Below, piece by piece: positions 35,294 to 45,389 of a DNA stretch of 64,000 nt (positions are counted from its first letter, which is position 1; each line of letters opens with the position of its first letter). Position numbers and translations under genes: made by a program. The notes beneath the pieces were generated by a model, which made no database searches, was not told the origin of the DNA, and was given only the letters and a program-made list of their open reading frames with translations. The stretch comes from Dyadobacter endophyticus (GTDB lineage Bacteria; Bacteroidota; Bacteroidia; Cytophagales; Spirosomataceae), in assembly GCF_014641595.1 (NCBI RefSeq), contig NZ_BMIA01000002.1, forward strand, positions 930,001 to 994,000, written 5' to 3'.

Positions 35294-37690
35294 ATGCTCT
35301 TCAACTACCTCAAAATATCGATCAGGAACTTCCGCAAGCAGCGGCTGTTCAGCGGGCTGAATATCCTGGGACTCGGGATCGGCATCGCCGCCGTCTGGCT
35401 CATGGTGCTGTATGTGGCCGACGAACTGAGTTACGACCGTTTCCACGCCAAAGCCGACCGCATTTACCGCGTGACGCAGGAAGCCGAATGGGCTACCGGG
35501 AGTTTCAAACTCGCGCCTACCTCGGCGCCATTTGCGCCGGCATTGCAAAACGAATATCCTGAAATCGAAAAGACGGTCCGAATCAGTGCGGAGGGCGGCG
35601 GCAAGATCCGCTTCGGTGAAAAGCAGGTTGATGCGTACGATATTTTTTTCACCGACGGTTCTGTTTTTGACATATTTTCCTACCCATTTCTCTACGGAAA
35701 CCCGGCAACAGCATTGCGCGAGCCTCAGAAAATCGTTCTGACCAAAACCCTCGCAACCCGCATATTCGGTGATGCTTCAAAAGCAATGGGGCAAACCGTG
35801 TTTTTCTCCAATAATTTCCCCAACGTAGTTACAGGTGTAATCGACGACGTACCGGGCAACGCTCACATGAATTTCAGCGCGTTGAGGTCGCTGCCTCCGG
35901 ATTTTACCGGCGGCTGGCAGGACGGGGACATTTACACTTATTTGTTATTAAAAGAAGGTGCGGACGCAAAGAAGCTCGAAGCCAAATTTCCCGCTTTTTA
36001 TACTAAATACCTGCAGAAACAAATGGGTGATGCGGATTACCACCTGAATCTGCAACCGCTCACGTCCATTCACTTGCATTCGAACCTGGATTACGAGATC
36101 GGTACCAAAGGAAGTATCAAAACGGTTTACATTTTCTCCGCCATTGCATTGCTGATCCTGATCATCGCCTGCATTAACTATATGAACCTTTACACGGCCC
36201 GCTCGCTCAAACGCGTACGTGAGGTAGGCGTGCGCAAGGCCATCGGATCGCAGCGTTTCCAGCTCATCGGGCAATTTCTAACGGAGTCGTTCTTGATGAC
36301 GGTACTAGCCGGGTTTGTAGGTTTTATTCTGGCTAAAGCGGCATTACCGTTCTTCAACCAGCTTGCCGAAAAATCGCTGAACCTGGATTTTCATGACAAC
36401 AGCATGACCACAGTCGTTATCGGTGCCGCGTTTCTGCTGCTGATCGGGCTGCTCAGCGGGTTGTACCCTGCATTAATGCTCTCGGGTTACCGCCCGGTTA
36501 TCGCATTGAAAGGGCAGTTGGGCAGCCAGTCGGGCGGCGCGGGATTCCGGCAATCGCTGGTGGTATTCCAATTTGCGGCCACCGTCGTGATGATCGCCTG
36601 CTCGGGCATTGTCTACCGGCAGATCCAGTATGTCAATGACAAGGATCTGGGCTTTAATAAAGACCAGGTTCTCACTTTCCATATCGATAAAAACGAGGTT
36701 CGCACGCAGGTAAGCGCACTGAAAGAAAAACTGGAACAAAACCCGGTCATCGAGAGCGCCGCATCCGCTAGTAATCCCATCGGCAACAATGCCATCGGCT
36801 CGACTGCATTATTCGTAGAAACCAATAATGGCGATATTCCTTCCACCACTCAAATGACGCAGCGCTTCATGGCCGACGCCGATTATCTGCGCACAATGGA
36901 AATCAAGCTTTTGCAAGGCCGCGATTTCATTAAAAGCTCGCCCGCCGACCTGGCCGGCTCAGTTCTTGTGAATCAAGCATTAGTCAAGAAACAGGGCTGG
37001 ACAAACCCTATCGGAAAAAAAATGCGCTACCCTGCGGATAAGGATGGCAATGTACGAGAGCTGACCATTGTGGGTGTAACCAAAGACTTCCACATCTATT
37101 CCCTGCAACACAAAATCGAGCCGCTGGTGATCCAGCTCGCTCCTCCGATGGAACAAGATAATATGTATGTGCGCATCAATGCCACCAAAACGTCCGAAGC
37201 ATTGGCATATATCAGCCAGGTTTACAAGACCTTCGATGCAGATGCCCGCCCCGAGTTTCAGTTTCTGGATGAGAATTTTGCCAAACAATACCAGGCAGAA
37301 CAGCGCCAGGGCAACGTATTGCTGGCATTTGCCATACTGGCCGTTGTGATCGCCTGCCTCGGCCTGTTTGGCCTGGCGGCATTCGCTGCCGAGGCACGAA
37401 CCAAGGAAATCGGTGTCCGGAAAGTGCTCGGCGCGAGCGTACAGGACGTGGTACTCATGCTTTCACGCGACTTTGTAAAATTAGTGCTCATCGCGATTGT
37501 GATCGGCACGCCCATAGCCTTCTACGCCATGACCCAATGGCTGCAAAACTTCGAATACCGCGAAACATTATCGTGGTGGGTCTTCGCACTGGCAGGCGTC
37601 GTCGCAATCGTCATTGCGCTGGTAACGGTAAGTTCGCAGGCGCTGAAATCGGCATTGACTAACCCTGTGAAGGCTTTAAGAGCGGAATAA
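35294..37690 (+). CDS. Double-FtsX (MacB-type) ABC permease 1
   Basis: 798-residue permease of the Bacteroidota type that holds two MacB-PCD/FtsX halves in one chain. The N-terminal helix (about 20-42) is followed by a periplasmic core domain beginning DELSYDRFHAKADRIYRVT. The first FtsX block has REVGVRKAIGSQRFQLIGQF (about 305-325), a second helix set follows, and the C-terminal block reads TKEIGVRKVLGASVQDVV. These proteins work as mechanotransmission pumps or lipoprotein extractors with a separate ATPase; none is adjacent. First of three consecutive plus-strand permeases. Confidence 0.92.
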   Translation: MLFNYLKISIRNFRKQRLFSGLNILGLGIGIAAVWLMVLYVADELSYDRFHAKADRIYRVTQEAEWATGSFKLAPTSAPFAPALQNEYPEIEKTVRISAEGGGKIRFGEKQVDAYDIFFTDGSVFDIFSYPFLYGNPATALREPQKIVLTKTLATRIFGDASKAMGQTVFFSNNFPNVVTGVIDDVPGNAHMNFSALRSLPPDFTGGWQDGDIYTYLLLKEGADAKKLEAKFPAFYTKYLQKQMGDADYHLNLQPLTSIHLHSNLDYEIGTKGSIKTVYIFSAIALLILIIACINYMNLYTARSLKRVREVGVRKAIGSQRFQLIGQFLTESFLMTVLAGFVGFILAKAALPFFNQLAEKSLNLDFHDNSMTTVVIGAAFLLLIGLLSGLYPALMLSGYRPVIALKGQLGSQSGGAGFRQSLVVFQFAATVVMIACSGIVYRQIQYVNDKDLGFNKDQVLTFHIDKNEVRTQVSALKEKLEQNPVIESAASASNPIGNNAIGSTALFVETNNGDIPSTTQMTQRFMADADYLRTMEIKLLQGRDFIKSSPADLAGSVLVNQALVKKQGWTNPIGKKMRYPADKDGNVRELTIVGVTKDFHIYSLQHKIEPLVIQLAPPMEQDNMYVRINATKTSEALAYISQVYKTFDADARPEFQFLDENFAKQYQAEQRQGNVLLAFAILAVVIACLGLFGLAAFAAEARTKEIGVRKVLGASVQDVVLMLSRDFVKLVLIAIVIGTPIAFYAMTQWLQNFEYRETLSWWVFALAGVVAIVIALVTVSSQALKSALTNPVKALRAE

Positions 37691-37700
37691 GCGGAATTAA

Positions 37701-37731
37701 AGGGAGGATGGTTTTCTTTTCCTTCCTCCCT
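37701..37731 (+). terminator. Hairpin between permeases 1 and 2
   Basis: AGGGAGGA (37701-37708) pairs with TCCTCCCT (37724-37731). It is followed by A-rich sequence, not T, so it may be an mRNA-stability or attenuation hairpin within the operon more than a full terminator. Confidence 0.4.
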
Positions 37732-37745
37732 AAAACAAAAACATT

Positions 37746-40118
37746 ATGCTAAAAAACTACCTGAAAATCGCTATCCGCAACCTCTGGAAGCACAAGCTGT
37801 TTTCTTTCATCAACATTACCGGCCTGGGTCTGGCGATGGCGTTCTGCTTTATGCAGCTGATCCAGGTGCAAAGCAGTTTTGAAAAGGACTCCTTCCATCC
37901 CTATCCCGACCGCACCTTCCGCATTCTCACCGATGCTACGGATAATGTCGGCGAAAAGCACTCGCTCGCTTCTACTCCGTTTCCGCTGGGTCAGAAGCTG
38001 GGCGATGGGCAAAGTGTGATCGAAAAGACGGTGCGCATTAATCGGTCATTCGGTACAAATCTGAGCAATGGCATCAAAACGCTCCGCACTTATGGGCTTT
38101 ATGTAGAGCCGGGATACTTTGAAATCTTCGGGTTTCCGCTGGAAAAAGGGAAACCAGCCACGGAACCCTGGACGGCCGTGCTTACACACGAGATGGCGGA
38201 ACGTTTTTTCGGCGACGCCAACCCGATAGGCAAAACACTCACAAACAGTGAGGTAGGCACATTCACTATTACCGGTGTTTTCAAGCCGCTCAAAAAATTC
38301 CGGACGCATTTGGATGCTGATATGGCGATATCGATGGCTACCCTGCCGCTCGTACGCAAGGATTTCAAAGCCGACGACTGGCTCAGTTACAATACCTACA
38401 CATTTGTATTCCTTACCAAAGGCTCCACCCGCGCCGACCTCGACCAGGCACTGGCTCGTGTTTCCGCCGAGAATCAAAAGGCCGTCCGTTTCAAGGACAT
38501 CAAATCGCATTCATTCCGCAGCCAGGCGTTGTCTGAGATTTCTCCGGACTGGGAAGGGCTGCTGGACAATCCCGATGTTGAGCCGATCTGGAAAATGGGC
38601 GTTAGCTTGCTAATTCCGCTTGTAATTATCGTCCTGGCGGGTTTCAACTACATCAACCTCACACTTACACGGTCGCTCAGCCGCGCGCGTGAGGTGGGCG
38701 TGCGCAAGGTCGCGGGCGCGAAAAAGTTTCAGCTGATCAGTCAATTCTTGGTCGAAACGGTTGTGATAGCACTGCTCGCTTTCGGGCTCGGGTACCTGGG
38801 GCTGTTGCTGCTGAAAGAATATATTCACGTAGGCTGGCTGACATGGGAGGTGAGTGATACGCGCATGCTTTGGGCGATTTTTATCGGTTTTACATTGTTT
38901 ACCGGCTTTCTGGCGGGCATTTTGCCGGCACGGATACTGTCGTCCTATCAGCCTGTTCAAATCCTGAAAGGCGAATTGGCACCCACGGGTGTCGGTAAAT
39001 TTGGTTTCCGGAAAACGCTCACTATTATCCAGTTCGTGGTCGCATTGGTTTTCATGACCGGTACCGGCATTATGAACAGCCAGTTTGAGTATATGGCGAC
39101 CGACAACCAGAATTTCAACCGGAAGAATATCCTGAATATTCCACTGGTGCCCGACAGCGATTTCAAACTTCTGGCCAATGAAATGAGCCGGGAAGCGGGC
39201 GTGAAACGTGTAGGACTCACCTCCGCCACGTTGAACGAAGGCGCAGGAAAGGCTAAACTCGCGCCGCTATCACAACAAAACCCCGCCAATTCAGTAGAAA
39301 CCTACATTTACGCCTCCGACCGGAATTTTATCTACAATATGCGGCTGCAATTCATAGCCGGCGAAAACGTCCCTGCATCCGCCGATACAACCGTCCATTT
39401 TGTCGTGTTGAACCAGAAAGCGGCGCAGTCGCTTGGCTGGAAGAATCCAAAGGAGGCAGTGGGGCAAACTATCCTCCTGAATGAAACTCAGGTGATCGTA
39501 TCGGGGATTGTGAAAAACTTCTGCTTCATGCGCTACGAATTGCCGGTGGTACCACTGATACTGGCATTCGATCCGCGGGAAATAAAGGTCCTTTCGCTGG
39601 AAGTTATGGAAGGAACCGACCGTGAACACCTCGCTTCCGTATTGGAAAAAACCTGGAAACGGTATCACCCGCGCGAATCATTTGTGTATTCATGGTATGA
39701 AGACCAACTCTATGAGGACTATCTGGAAAATGAAGATCAAAAGATCATGGATTTGTTGGTGTTGGTCGTGTTCACGATCGCGGCGATGGGTTTGCTGGGA
39801 ATGGTCACCTACTCCACCGCCAAACGCGTGAAAGAAGTGGGCGTGCGCAAAGTAATGGGTGCCAGCACCGCGCAGATCATGCGGCTGCTGTCGGGCTCGT
39901 TCGTGAAACTGATGCTGATCGCTGCGATCATCGCAATGCCGATCGGCTACGGACTTGGATCGCTGTTTCTCAACATTTTCACGTACCATCCCCACCTCGG
40001 TCCGGGCGTGTTCCTGACCTGCATCGGAAGCCTCGGGCTGATAGGCCTGCTCACCATTGGCATCCAGACCTACAAAGCGGCCGTTACCAACCCCGCCGAG
40101 ACTCTACGGAATGATTGA
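37746..40118 (+). CDS. Double-FtsX (MacB-type) ABC permease 2
   Basis: 790-residue paralogue of permease 1 with the same layout: N-terminal helix (LFSFINITGLGLAMAFCFMQ), periplasmic domain starting SFEKDSFHPYPDRTFRI, first FtsX block REVGVRKVAGAKKFQLISQF and second VKEVGVRKVMGASTAQIM. It differs from its neighbours in having SSFEKDSFH where they have ELSYDRFH-like sequence. It starts 55 nt after permease 1. Substrate unknown. Confidence 0.92.
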   Translation: MLKNYLKIAIRNLWKHKLFSFINITGLGLAMAFCFMQLIQVQSSFEKDSFHPYPDRTFRILTDATDNVGEKHSLASTPFPLGQKLGDGQSVIEKTVRINRSFGTNLSNGIKTLRTYGLYVEPGYFEIFGFPLEKGKPATEPWTAVLTHEMAERFFGDANPIGKTLTNSEVGTFTITGVFKPLKKFRTHLDADMAISMATLPLVRKDFKADDWLSYNTYTFVFLTKGSTRADLDQALARVSAENQKAVRFKDIKSHSFRSQALSEISPDWEGLLDNPDVEPIWKMGVSLLIPLVIIVLAGFNYINLTLTRSLSRAREVGVRKVAGAKKFQLISQFLVETVVIALLAFGLGYLGLLLLKEYIHVGWLTWEVSDTRMLWAIFIGFTLFTGFLAGILPARILSSYQPVQILKGELAPTGVGKFGFRKTLTIIQFVVALVFMTGTGIMNSQFEYMATDNQNFNRKNILNIPLVPDSDFKLLANEMSREAGVKRVGLTSATLNEGAGKAKLAPLSQQNPANSVETYIYASDRNFIYNMRLQFIAGENVPASADTTVHFVVLNQKAAQSLGWKNPKEAVGQTILLNETQVIVSGIVKNFCFMRYELPVVPLILAFDPREIKVLSLEVMEGTDREHLASVLEKTWKRYHPRESFVYSWYEDQLYEDYLENEDQKIMDLLVLVVFTIAAMGLLGMVTYSTAKRVKEVGVRKVMGASTAQIMRLLSGSFVKLMLIAAIIAMPIGYGLGSLFLNIFTYHPHLGPGVFLTCIGSLGLIGLLTIGIQTYKAAVTNPAETLRND

Positions 40119-40222
40119 AAAGGGAGTTTGCTATCCTCCCCTTCCTCCTTATTCGCTGTTAAAAATAGTTAAACACCCCGCCCCTCAAAATCAGCCATTT
40201 AAAAAACGCCTAGCTTTGAAGT

Positions 40223-42625
40223 ATGTTAAAAAACTACTTCAAAATCGCCTGGCGGAACTTGCTGAAACGCCGCTTTTATGCACTGGTGACGATCGTTGGC
40301 CTTGCCGTCGGGATGACGTTCACGTTCCTGATGATGAGCTATATCCGGGGCGAACTTGGCGTGAATGCCGATCTCCGGAATGCGAAGAACCAGTACATCA
40401 TCCGCAGCAAGTGGACCGACCCGAATATGGGTCTGGACCTGACGACCCTCGGGCCGCTTGGGAAAGCATTGAAGACAGATTACCCCAACCTGGTTGCCAA
40501 TTATTATCGCTACGACGCCATAACCGTAGCCGTATCGCACGGAGACAAGCATTTCAGAGAGGATGTGCAGACGGGCGACTCTACGCTGCCGGCCATGTAC
40601 GGCTTCCCGCTCCTGCACGGAAATGCGCAAACGGCATTGAATACCCCTAATTCAGTTGTTATTACCGAAAAAAAGGCCATGAAATATTTTGGCCGGACGG
40701 ACGTCGTGGGCGAGTCGCTTACGCTTCACAATTTCATGGGCGGCAAACAGGAATACCAGATTACCGCCGTGATGAAAAACCCTCCTTTCAATTCGGTCAC
40801 CCATTTGCTTACCACCGAGACGGAGATCTTCTTTCCGTTTAGCAGCCTGGAAGGCCGCAAAGGCTCGGAGGACAACTGGAATTTTGCCATCATGGTTACC
40901 TATATTGAACTGAAAGACGGCGTTACCCCTGCCGATCTTGCCAAGCCGATTGCGCGGGAGCTCGTCACACATGCACCGGAGGCCATCAAAGCTAATCTCA
41001 AAGTGTACCTGACCCCGCTCGGCGAGTATTACCGCGAGGCGAACAATGGTGTCGTCAATAAAATGATGCTGACACTTTCGGGCATTACCGTATTTATTTT
41101 ATTAATGGCAATCGTCAATTTTGTCAACATCTCTATTGGCAGTTCCTCGTCGCGCCTGAAAGAAATAGGTGTACGAAAAGTATTGGGCAGCCTGAAACGG
41201 CAGCTCATCGGGCAATTTTTGGCTGAATCCATCCTGCTGTCGCTGTTGGCGATGGTACTTTCGCTGGGAATGTATGAATTGTTACGACCGTTTTTCAGTG
41301 ATATTTTAGGCAAAGAAGTGGCGTCGCTCTGGTCGCTAATACCTTATGCGCTGGTCGTTCCGATATTGATTGCCCTGCTCGTAGGTATTGTCGCGGGTTT
41401 GTATCCGGCCCTGGTACTTTCGCGGATTCCGTCCGTAGAGTCTATGAAGGGAAAACTGAAATCGGTCAGGGATAATATCCTGTTCCGGCGCTCGCTCATT
41501 GCAGTCCAGTTTGTGATTGCATTGTTTGTGTTTGCCGGGGCGGGCATTGTGGCGCGGCAGGTCGACTATTTTTTCAATAAAAACCTTGGGTATAACAAAG
41601 AATCGCTCGTTACCCTCGGCGTCCCCCGTGACTGGACGCCCGCCGGGGAGGCCAAAATGGAACAGGTACGCGACGGGCTAGCCGGGCTCAAAGAGATTAA
41701 GGACATCAGTCTTTCCTATGAGATCCCGAATGGAAATGGGGGTGGCAGCAGCTTCTACAAACCCGGCCAGGATTCCACAGAGGCTGTTCAGGCTACATTG
41801 CTGCGCACGGATGTTGCCTATGCAAAAACGTACGATGTAAAATTGCTCGCAGGCGAGTTCCTTCAACCGCCGAACACCGCCTACCAGCCCGACCGCATCG
41901 TCATGAACGAAACGGCCGTCAAATCCCTCGGGTACGCAGGTGCGCGCGAGGCGCTTGGGCAACAGGTACGGGTACATGGTTATCCGAAACCGTTGACCAT
42001 CGTAGGTGTAGCGCAGGATTTCCATTTCGGGTCCATGCACCAGGCGATCAAGCCACTTGTATTTGCCGATGTCCGCGGCACCAACTTTTACCGTTACCTG
42101 AGCATCCGCCTGAATCCGGGCAACATTGGTAGTTCCATCGCAGCCATCCAACAGAAATGGCACGAACTCATGCCCGATGCCCCATTTGAATATGTATTCA
42201 TGGATGAAACCCTGCAAAAACTATATCAGTCTGAAATCCAGCTAAAAAAGGCCTCTCGCGTCGCAACGTTTCTTTCCGTGATCATAGTGTTCCTGGGTAT
42301 CCTGGGAATGGTTTCGCTCAATGTAACCCGCCGGACCCGGGAAGTGGGCATCCGCAAGGTACTGGGCGCAACCAGCCTGCACGTAGTAATGCTTTTCCTG
42401 AAAGAGTTCCTGGCAATCCTCGCCGCGGCCATCCTGATCGCATTTCCATTAGCTATCCTGCTGGGAAATCGATGGTTGAAAACCTATGCTTACCGTGCGG
42501 AAATTGGCTGGGAAGTGTTTGCGGGAATAGCGATGCTATTCGGAATGATGATCACTGCGCTGGTTTGCGTACAGACATATAAGGCCGCGATAACCGACCC
42601 GGTGAAGAGTTTGAAAAGTGACTAA
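40223..42625 (+). CDS. Double-FtsX (MacB-type) ABC permease 3
   Basis: 800-residue paralogue: N-terminal helix (about 20-40), periplasmic domain, first FtsX block LKEIGVRKVLGSLKRQLIGQ and second TREVGIRKVLGATSLHVV. The N-terminal periplasmic domain is divergent from permeases 1 and 2 (it lacks the DRFH motif and has ELGVNADLRNAKNQY). It lies 104 nt after permease 2. TAGCTTTG at 40211-40218 resembles a -7 element but is only 5 nt from the ATG. Its stop overlaps that of the convergent MFS gene by 4 bp. Confidence 0.92.
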   Translation: MLKNYFKIAWRNLLKRRFYALVTIVGLAVGMTFTFLMMSYIRGELGVNADLRNAKNQYIIRSKWTDPNMGLDLTTLGPLGKALKTDYPNLVANYYRYDAITVAVSHGDKHFREDVQTGDSTLPAMYGFPLLHGNAQTALNTPNSVVITEKKAMKYFGRTDVVGESLTLHNFMGGKQEYQITAVMKNPPFNSVTHLLTTETEIFFPFSSLEGRKGSEDNWNFAIMVTYIELKDGVTPADLAKPIARELVTHAPEAIKANLKVYLTPLGEYYREANNGVVNKMMLTLSGITVFILLMAIVNFVNISIGSSSSRLKEIGVRKVLGSLKRQLIGQFLAESILLSLLAMVLSLGMYELLRPFFSDILGKEVASLWSLIPYALVVPILIALLVGIVAGLYPALVLSRIPSVESMKGKLKSVRDNILFRRSLIAVQFVIALFVFAGAGIVARQVDYFFNKNLGYNKESLVTLGVPRDWTPAGEAKMEQVRDGLAGLKEIKDISLSYEIPNGNGGGSSFYKPGQDSTEAVQATLLRTDVAYAKTYDVKLLAGEFLQPPNTAYQPDRIVMNETAVKSLGYAGAREALGQQVRVHGYPKPLTIVGVAQDFHFGSMHQAIKPLVFADVRGTNFYRYLSIRLNPGNIGSSIAAIQQKWHELMPDAPFEYVFMDETLQKLYQSEIQLKKASRVATFLSVIIVFLGILGMVSLNVTRRTREVGIRKVLGATSLHVVMLFLKEFLAILAAAILIAFPLAILLGNRWLKTYAYRAEIGWEVFAGIAMLFGMMITALVCVQTYKAAITDPVKSLKSD

Positions 42626-43866
42626 CTCAACTTCACCGAAAACAAATCCTTCGAGCGCAAGTATACCCAGGTCACCACGACGAGCGTGAGGACGCCTCCC
42701 ATCATGACCGATGGTACCGTCCCGAATGCCTTCGCCATTACGCCGGATTCGAAGGCGCCGAGTTCATTGGAGGAGCTTACGAATATACCATTGACTGCTG
42801 CCACCCGGCCTCGCATTTCGTCCGGCGGATAAATTTGAAGGATCGTTTGGCGTATGATAACGCTTACACTATCGAACACGCCGGTCGCAAAGAGGGCTGC
42901 ACAGGAAAGCATGAAACTGGTGGAAGCGGCAAAAACGAGTGTAAATACCCCGAAACCGGCCACTGCGACCAACATATTGCGCCATGCATTATGTGTGGGC
43001 GGGAAATAGGCCATGGCAAACATCGTCAGCATGGAGCCTATGGAGGGCGCCGCGCGCAGCAGGCCGAGCCCTTCCGGACCTACTTTTAGAATGTCTTCCG
43101 CAAAAATGGGTAACAAAGCGATGACGCCTCCGAAAAGCACCGAGAACAAATCTAATGTCATGGCATACAGCACAATGCGTGTTTTGAAAACGAATTTAAA
43201 GCCCTCTTTCAGGCTTTCCATGATCGGCGTCACGATCTTTGGAAATTCGGGGCGGGTTTTAATCATACCCAGCAAAACCCAGCAGATCAGGAAGATGACT
43301 ATAACGATCAGCAATGTGTTGGTGAGGCCCAGGTAGGCATATAGAAAACCCGCAGCAGCCGGACCGATAATGGCACCTGCCTGCGAAAAGGAACTGCTCC
43401 AGGTCGATGAATTATGGTAGATCGTTCGCGGTACAAGGAAAGGTTTCAGCGAGCTTGCCGCAGGCGAGTAGAAGCCTTTTGCAAAACCTATTAACCCAAA
43501 AACAGCATAAATGACCGCCAGGTGCTGCCATTCCGCCAACCTGTTGTAAACTCCTGGCTGGAAAGCCGTATATAATATCCCCGAACCCAGCAAAATCACC
43601 ACCAGACTAACGTGCATGATCGTGATCTTGTTCTTCTGATCGGCCACATACCCTCCAAACAGCGACGTAATAATGAACGGGATAGCCTCCGCCAAGCCGA
43701 TGAGTCCCAATGCGAGCGGGTCGTGCGTGGTTTTGTACAGTTCATAGCCCACAATCACTTCCTGAATGCGGATCGTGGCAGAAAAAAGAAAAGAATTGGA
43801 TACAAAGAACCGGAAATCAGAATAGCGGAGCGCTGCGTACGGGTCGTTGGATGCTACTGTTTTCAA
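42622..43866 (-). CDS. MFS transporter
   Basis: 414-residue major facilitator with about 12 hydrophobic segments. Typical loop 2-3 motif is GGYVADQKNKITIM, and PPDEMRGRVAAVNGIFVSSSNELGAFESG near the C-terminal half is characteristic of the enterobactin exporter/DHA3-like drug-efflux branch. It lies on the opposite strand inside the permease cluster. Probably exports a small molecule; substrate unknown. Confidence 0.9.
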   Translation of the reverse strand: MKTVASNDPYAALRYSDFRFFVSNSFLFSATIRIQEVIVGYELYKTTHDPLALGLIGLAEAIPFIITSLFGGYVADQKNKITIMHVSLVVILLGSGILYTAFQPGVYNRLAEWQHLAVIYAVFGLIGFAKGFYSPAASSLKPFLVPRTIYHNSSTWSSSFSQAGAIIGPAAAGFLYAYLGLTNTLLIVIVIFLICWVLLGMIKTRPEFPKIVTPIMESLKEGFKFVFKTRIVLYAMTLDLFSVLFGGVIALLPIFAEDILKVGPEGLGLLRAAPSIGSMLTMFAMAYFPPTHNAWRNMLVAVAGFGVFTLVFAASTSFMLSCAALFATGVFDSVSVIIRQTILQIYPPDEMRGRVAAVNGIFVSSSNELGAFESGVMAKAFGTVPSVMMGGVLTLVVVTWVYLRSKDLFSVKLS

Positions 43867-43991
43867 GTGAGCGTTTTAATGATACATGTTTTACATTTTG
43901 TTTACAATGTTTTACAGGCATTAGTTCGTAGAGCTGGGCCATGTCGGTATTTTTGACCGAGTTCATTGTATTCACCCAAAACAAAGCGTAT

Positions 43992-44453
43992 ATGCATTTC
44001 AAAGCCATTAAAATCATCCCTGCTATGGTGTTGTTTTGTTCCTTACAAGCTTCGGTTGCACTACCGAAATCGGCAGGCCCGGCTCATAGCAATCCAGTGC
44101 TGTTAAATGGAAAAGTAGTCACCATCGAACAGCTGACTTACGTCACCCGTGGTGTATTGACGCTCATGAAGGGCGACCCGGCTTCGGAACGGAAAACAAA
44201 TATCCCGTTCCTGATATACCTGAGACGCGGCGGTAAGATCGTGGATGCGCAGGCAGATGCGCACAACCACGCGGTAATGTATTATGAAATCGCCGAAATA
44301 CTGAAATCCGCCCAAGCCGGCGATCAACTGGTGATCGACCCCGTGCAGCCCAGCGATAAGGCAGCTCAAAAAGTGATTACGATTAAAAGCACGCAAATTG
44401 TTCCTCAATTCAATTGGTTTTATGGTTTGAACAAGAAAAAGGACAATTGCTGA
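43992..44453 (+). CDS. Exported protein of unknown function
   Basis: 153 residues from ATG 43992 (MHFKAIKIIPAMVLFCSLQA), which gives a good signal peptide; translation from 43941 would bury it behind 17 extra residues. The mature part is a small, probably all-beta domain: VVTIEQLTYVTRGVLTLMKG, then IPFLIYLRRGGKIVDAQADA and GDQLVIDPVQPSDKAAQKVI. The late VIDP..PSD..A.K.I pattern vaguely recalls GldM C-terminal domains, but this is not strong enough to name it. It precedes the membrane winged-helix gene by 34 nt and may be its operon partner. Confidence 0.7.
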   Translation: MHFKAIKIIPAMVLFCSLQASVALPKSAGPAHSNPVLLNGKVVTIEQLTYVTRGVLTLMKGDPASERKTNIPFLIYLRRGGKIVDAQADAHNHAVMYYEIAEILKSAQAGDQLVIDPVQPSDKAAQKVITIKSTQIVPQFNWFYGLNKKKDNC

Positions 44454-44487
44454 AATTCGTTAAATTTGATCATTGGTTACTGGCTGT

Positions 44488-45381
44488 ATGATGGCGTATA
44501 TGAATGTCATTTTTAGAAGATTTGTGTTGCTGGCTGGCTTTTGTACCGGGCTTTCCGTTACTGCCATGGCCAATAGTGATGCGGTACGTTTTTCTGAAAA
44601 TGTCAACCTGGCGCTCAGACGAACCGCTGACGTGCTGCTTCGGGCCAATGGCGATTCCCTGTCGGTGATCCCGCCGGTAAAGCAATCGGATGCGAACACC
44701 TTTTCGGTCCAAATGGATCGGATGTTCGATTATGACAAACTCCCTGAAACGTTACAACGGTCACTCACCTCCTACCATATTGATCGCCCGTACAGCGTGG
44801 CCGTGCTGGACTGCGAAACCGGCGAAGTAAAACTTGGCTATCAGTTCTTCGACCTGAATCAGCCCGACGGCATCCCGTGCAAGGGCCGTTCGCGCGATGA
44901 GGGGTGCTACACAGTGCAAATCCGGTTCACACCCGAAGCTCCGAAACCCAAATCTGCCGGCAATACCTGGCTCCTGGTTTCATTTGGCGGTACACTGGCC
45001 GGGCTCGGTTTTATCGCCTGGAACCGGGCACGGCATAAAAAAGTGCCCGAAACCAAGCCGCAAGATGTGCCCGCTCCGCATTCCCGGCTTACATTCGGCA
45101 ATTCGTGGCTCGATACCGCCAACCAGACGCTCTATAACGGTGAATCCATTCAAACGCTGACATTCAGAGAGGCCAAATTGCTGGCCGTATTTGCCAGAAA
45201 CATCAACCAGGTGCTGGAAAGGGACGCCATTCTGAAATCGGTTTGGGAGGATGAGGGCGTCACGGTCGGCCGGAGTGTCGATGTATTCGTTTCGCGTCTG
45301 CGCAAAATGCTGTCTGCCGATCCGCAAGTCAAAATCTCCGCCATACACGGCGTAGGATACAAAATGGAAGTCTATTCCTAA
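44488..45381 (+). CDS. Membrane-tethered regulator with C-terminal OmpR/PhoB-type winged helix
   Basis: About 297 residues from ATG 44488 (start uncertain: ATGs also at 44491 and 44500, TTG at 44473). Order: N-terminal signal anchor (FVLLAGFCTGLSVTAMA), a ~130-residue extracytoplasmic domain with two cysteine-containing segments (VLDCETG, GIPCKGRSRDEGCYTV), a transmembrane helix (TWLLVSFGGTLAGLGFIAW), then a cytoplasmic winged helix (LTFREAKLLAVFARN...RSVDVFVSRLRKML...IHGVGYKME). This is a one-component design like ToxR/CadC but with the DNA-binding domain at the C terminus. It lies 8 nt upstream of permease 4, which it probably controls. Confidence 0.82.
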   Translation: MMAYMNVIFRRFVLLAGFCTGLSVTAMANSDAVRFSENVNLALRRTADVLLRANGDSLSVIPPVKQSDANTFSVQMDRMFDYDKLPETLQRSLTSYHIDRPYSVAVLDCETGEVKLGYQFFDLNQPDGIPCKGRSRDEGCYTVQIRFTPEAPKPKSAGNTWLLVSFGGTLAGLGFIAWNRARHKKVPETKPQDVPAPHSRLTFGNSWLDTANQTLYNGESIQTLTFREAKLLAVFARNINQVLERDAILKSVWEDEGVTVGRSVDVFVSRLRKMLSADPQVKISAIHGVGYKMEVYS

Positions 45382-45389
45382 CAAAATCC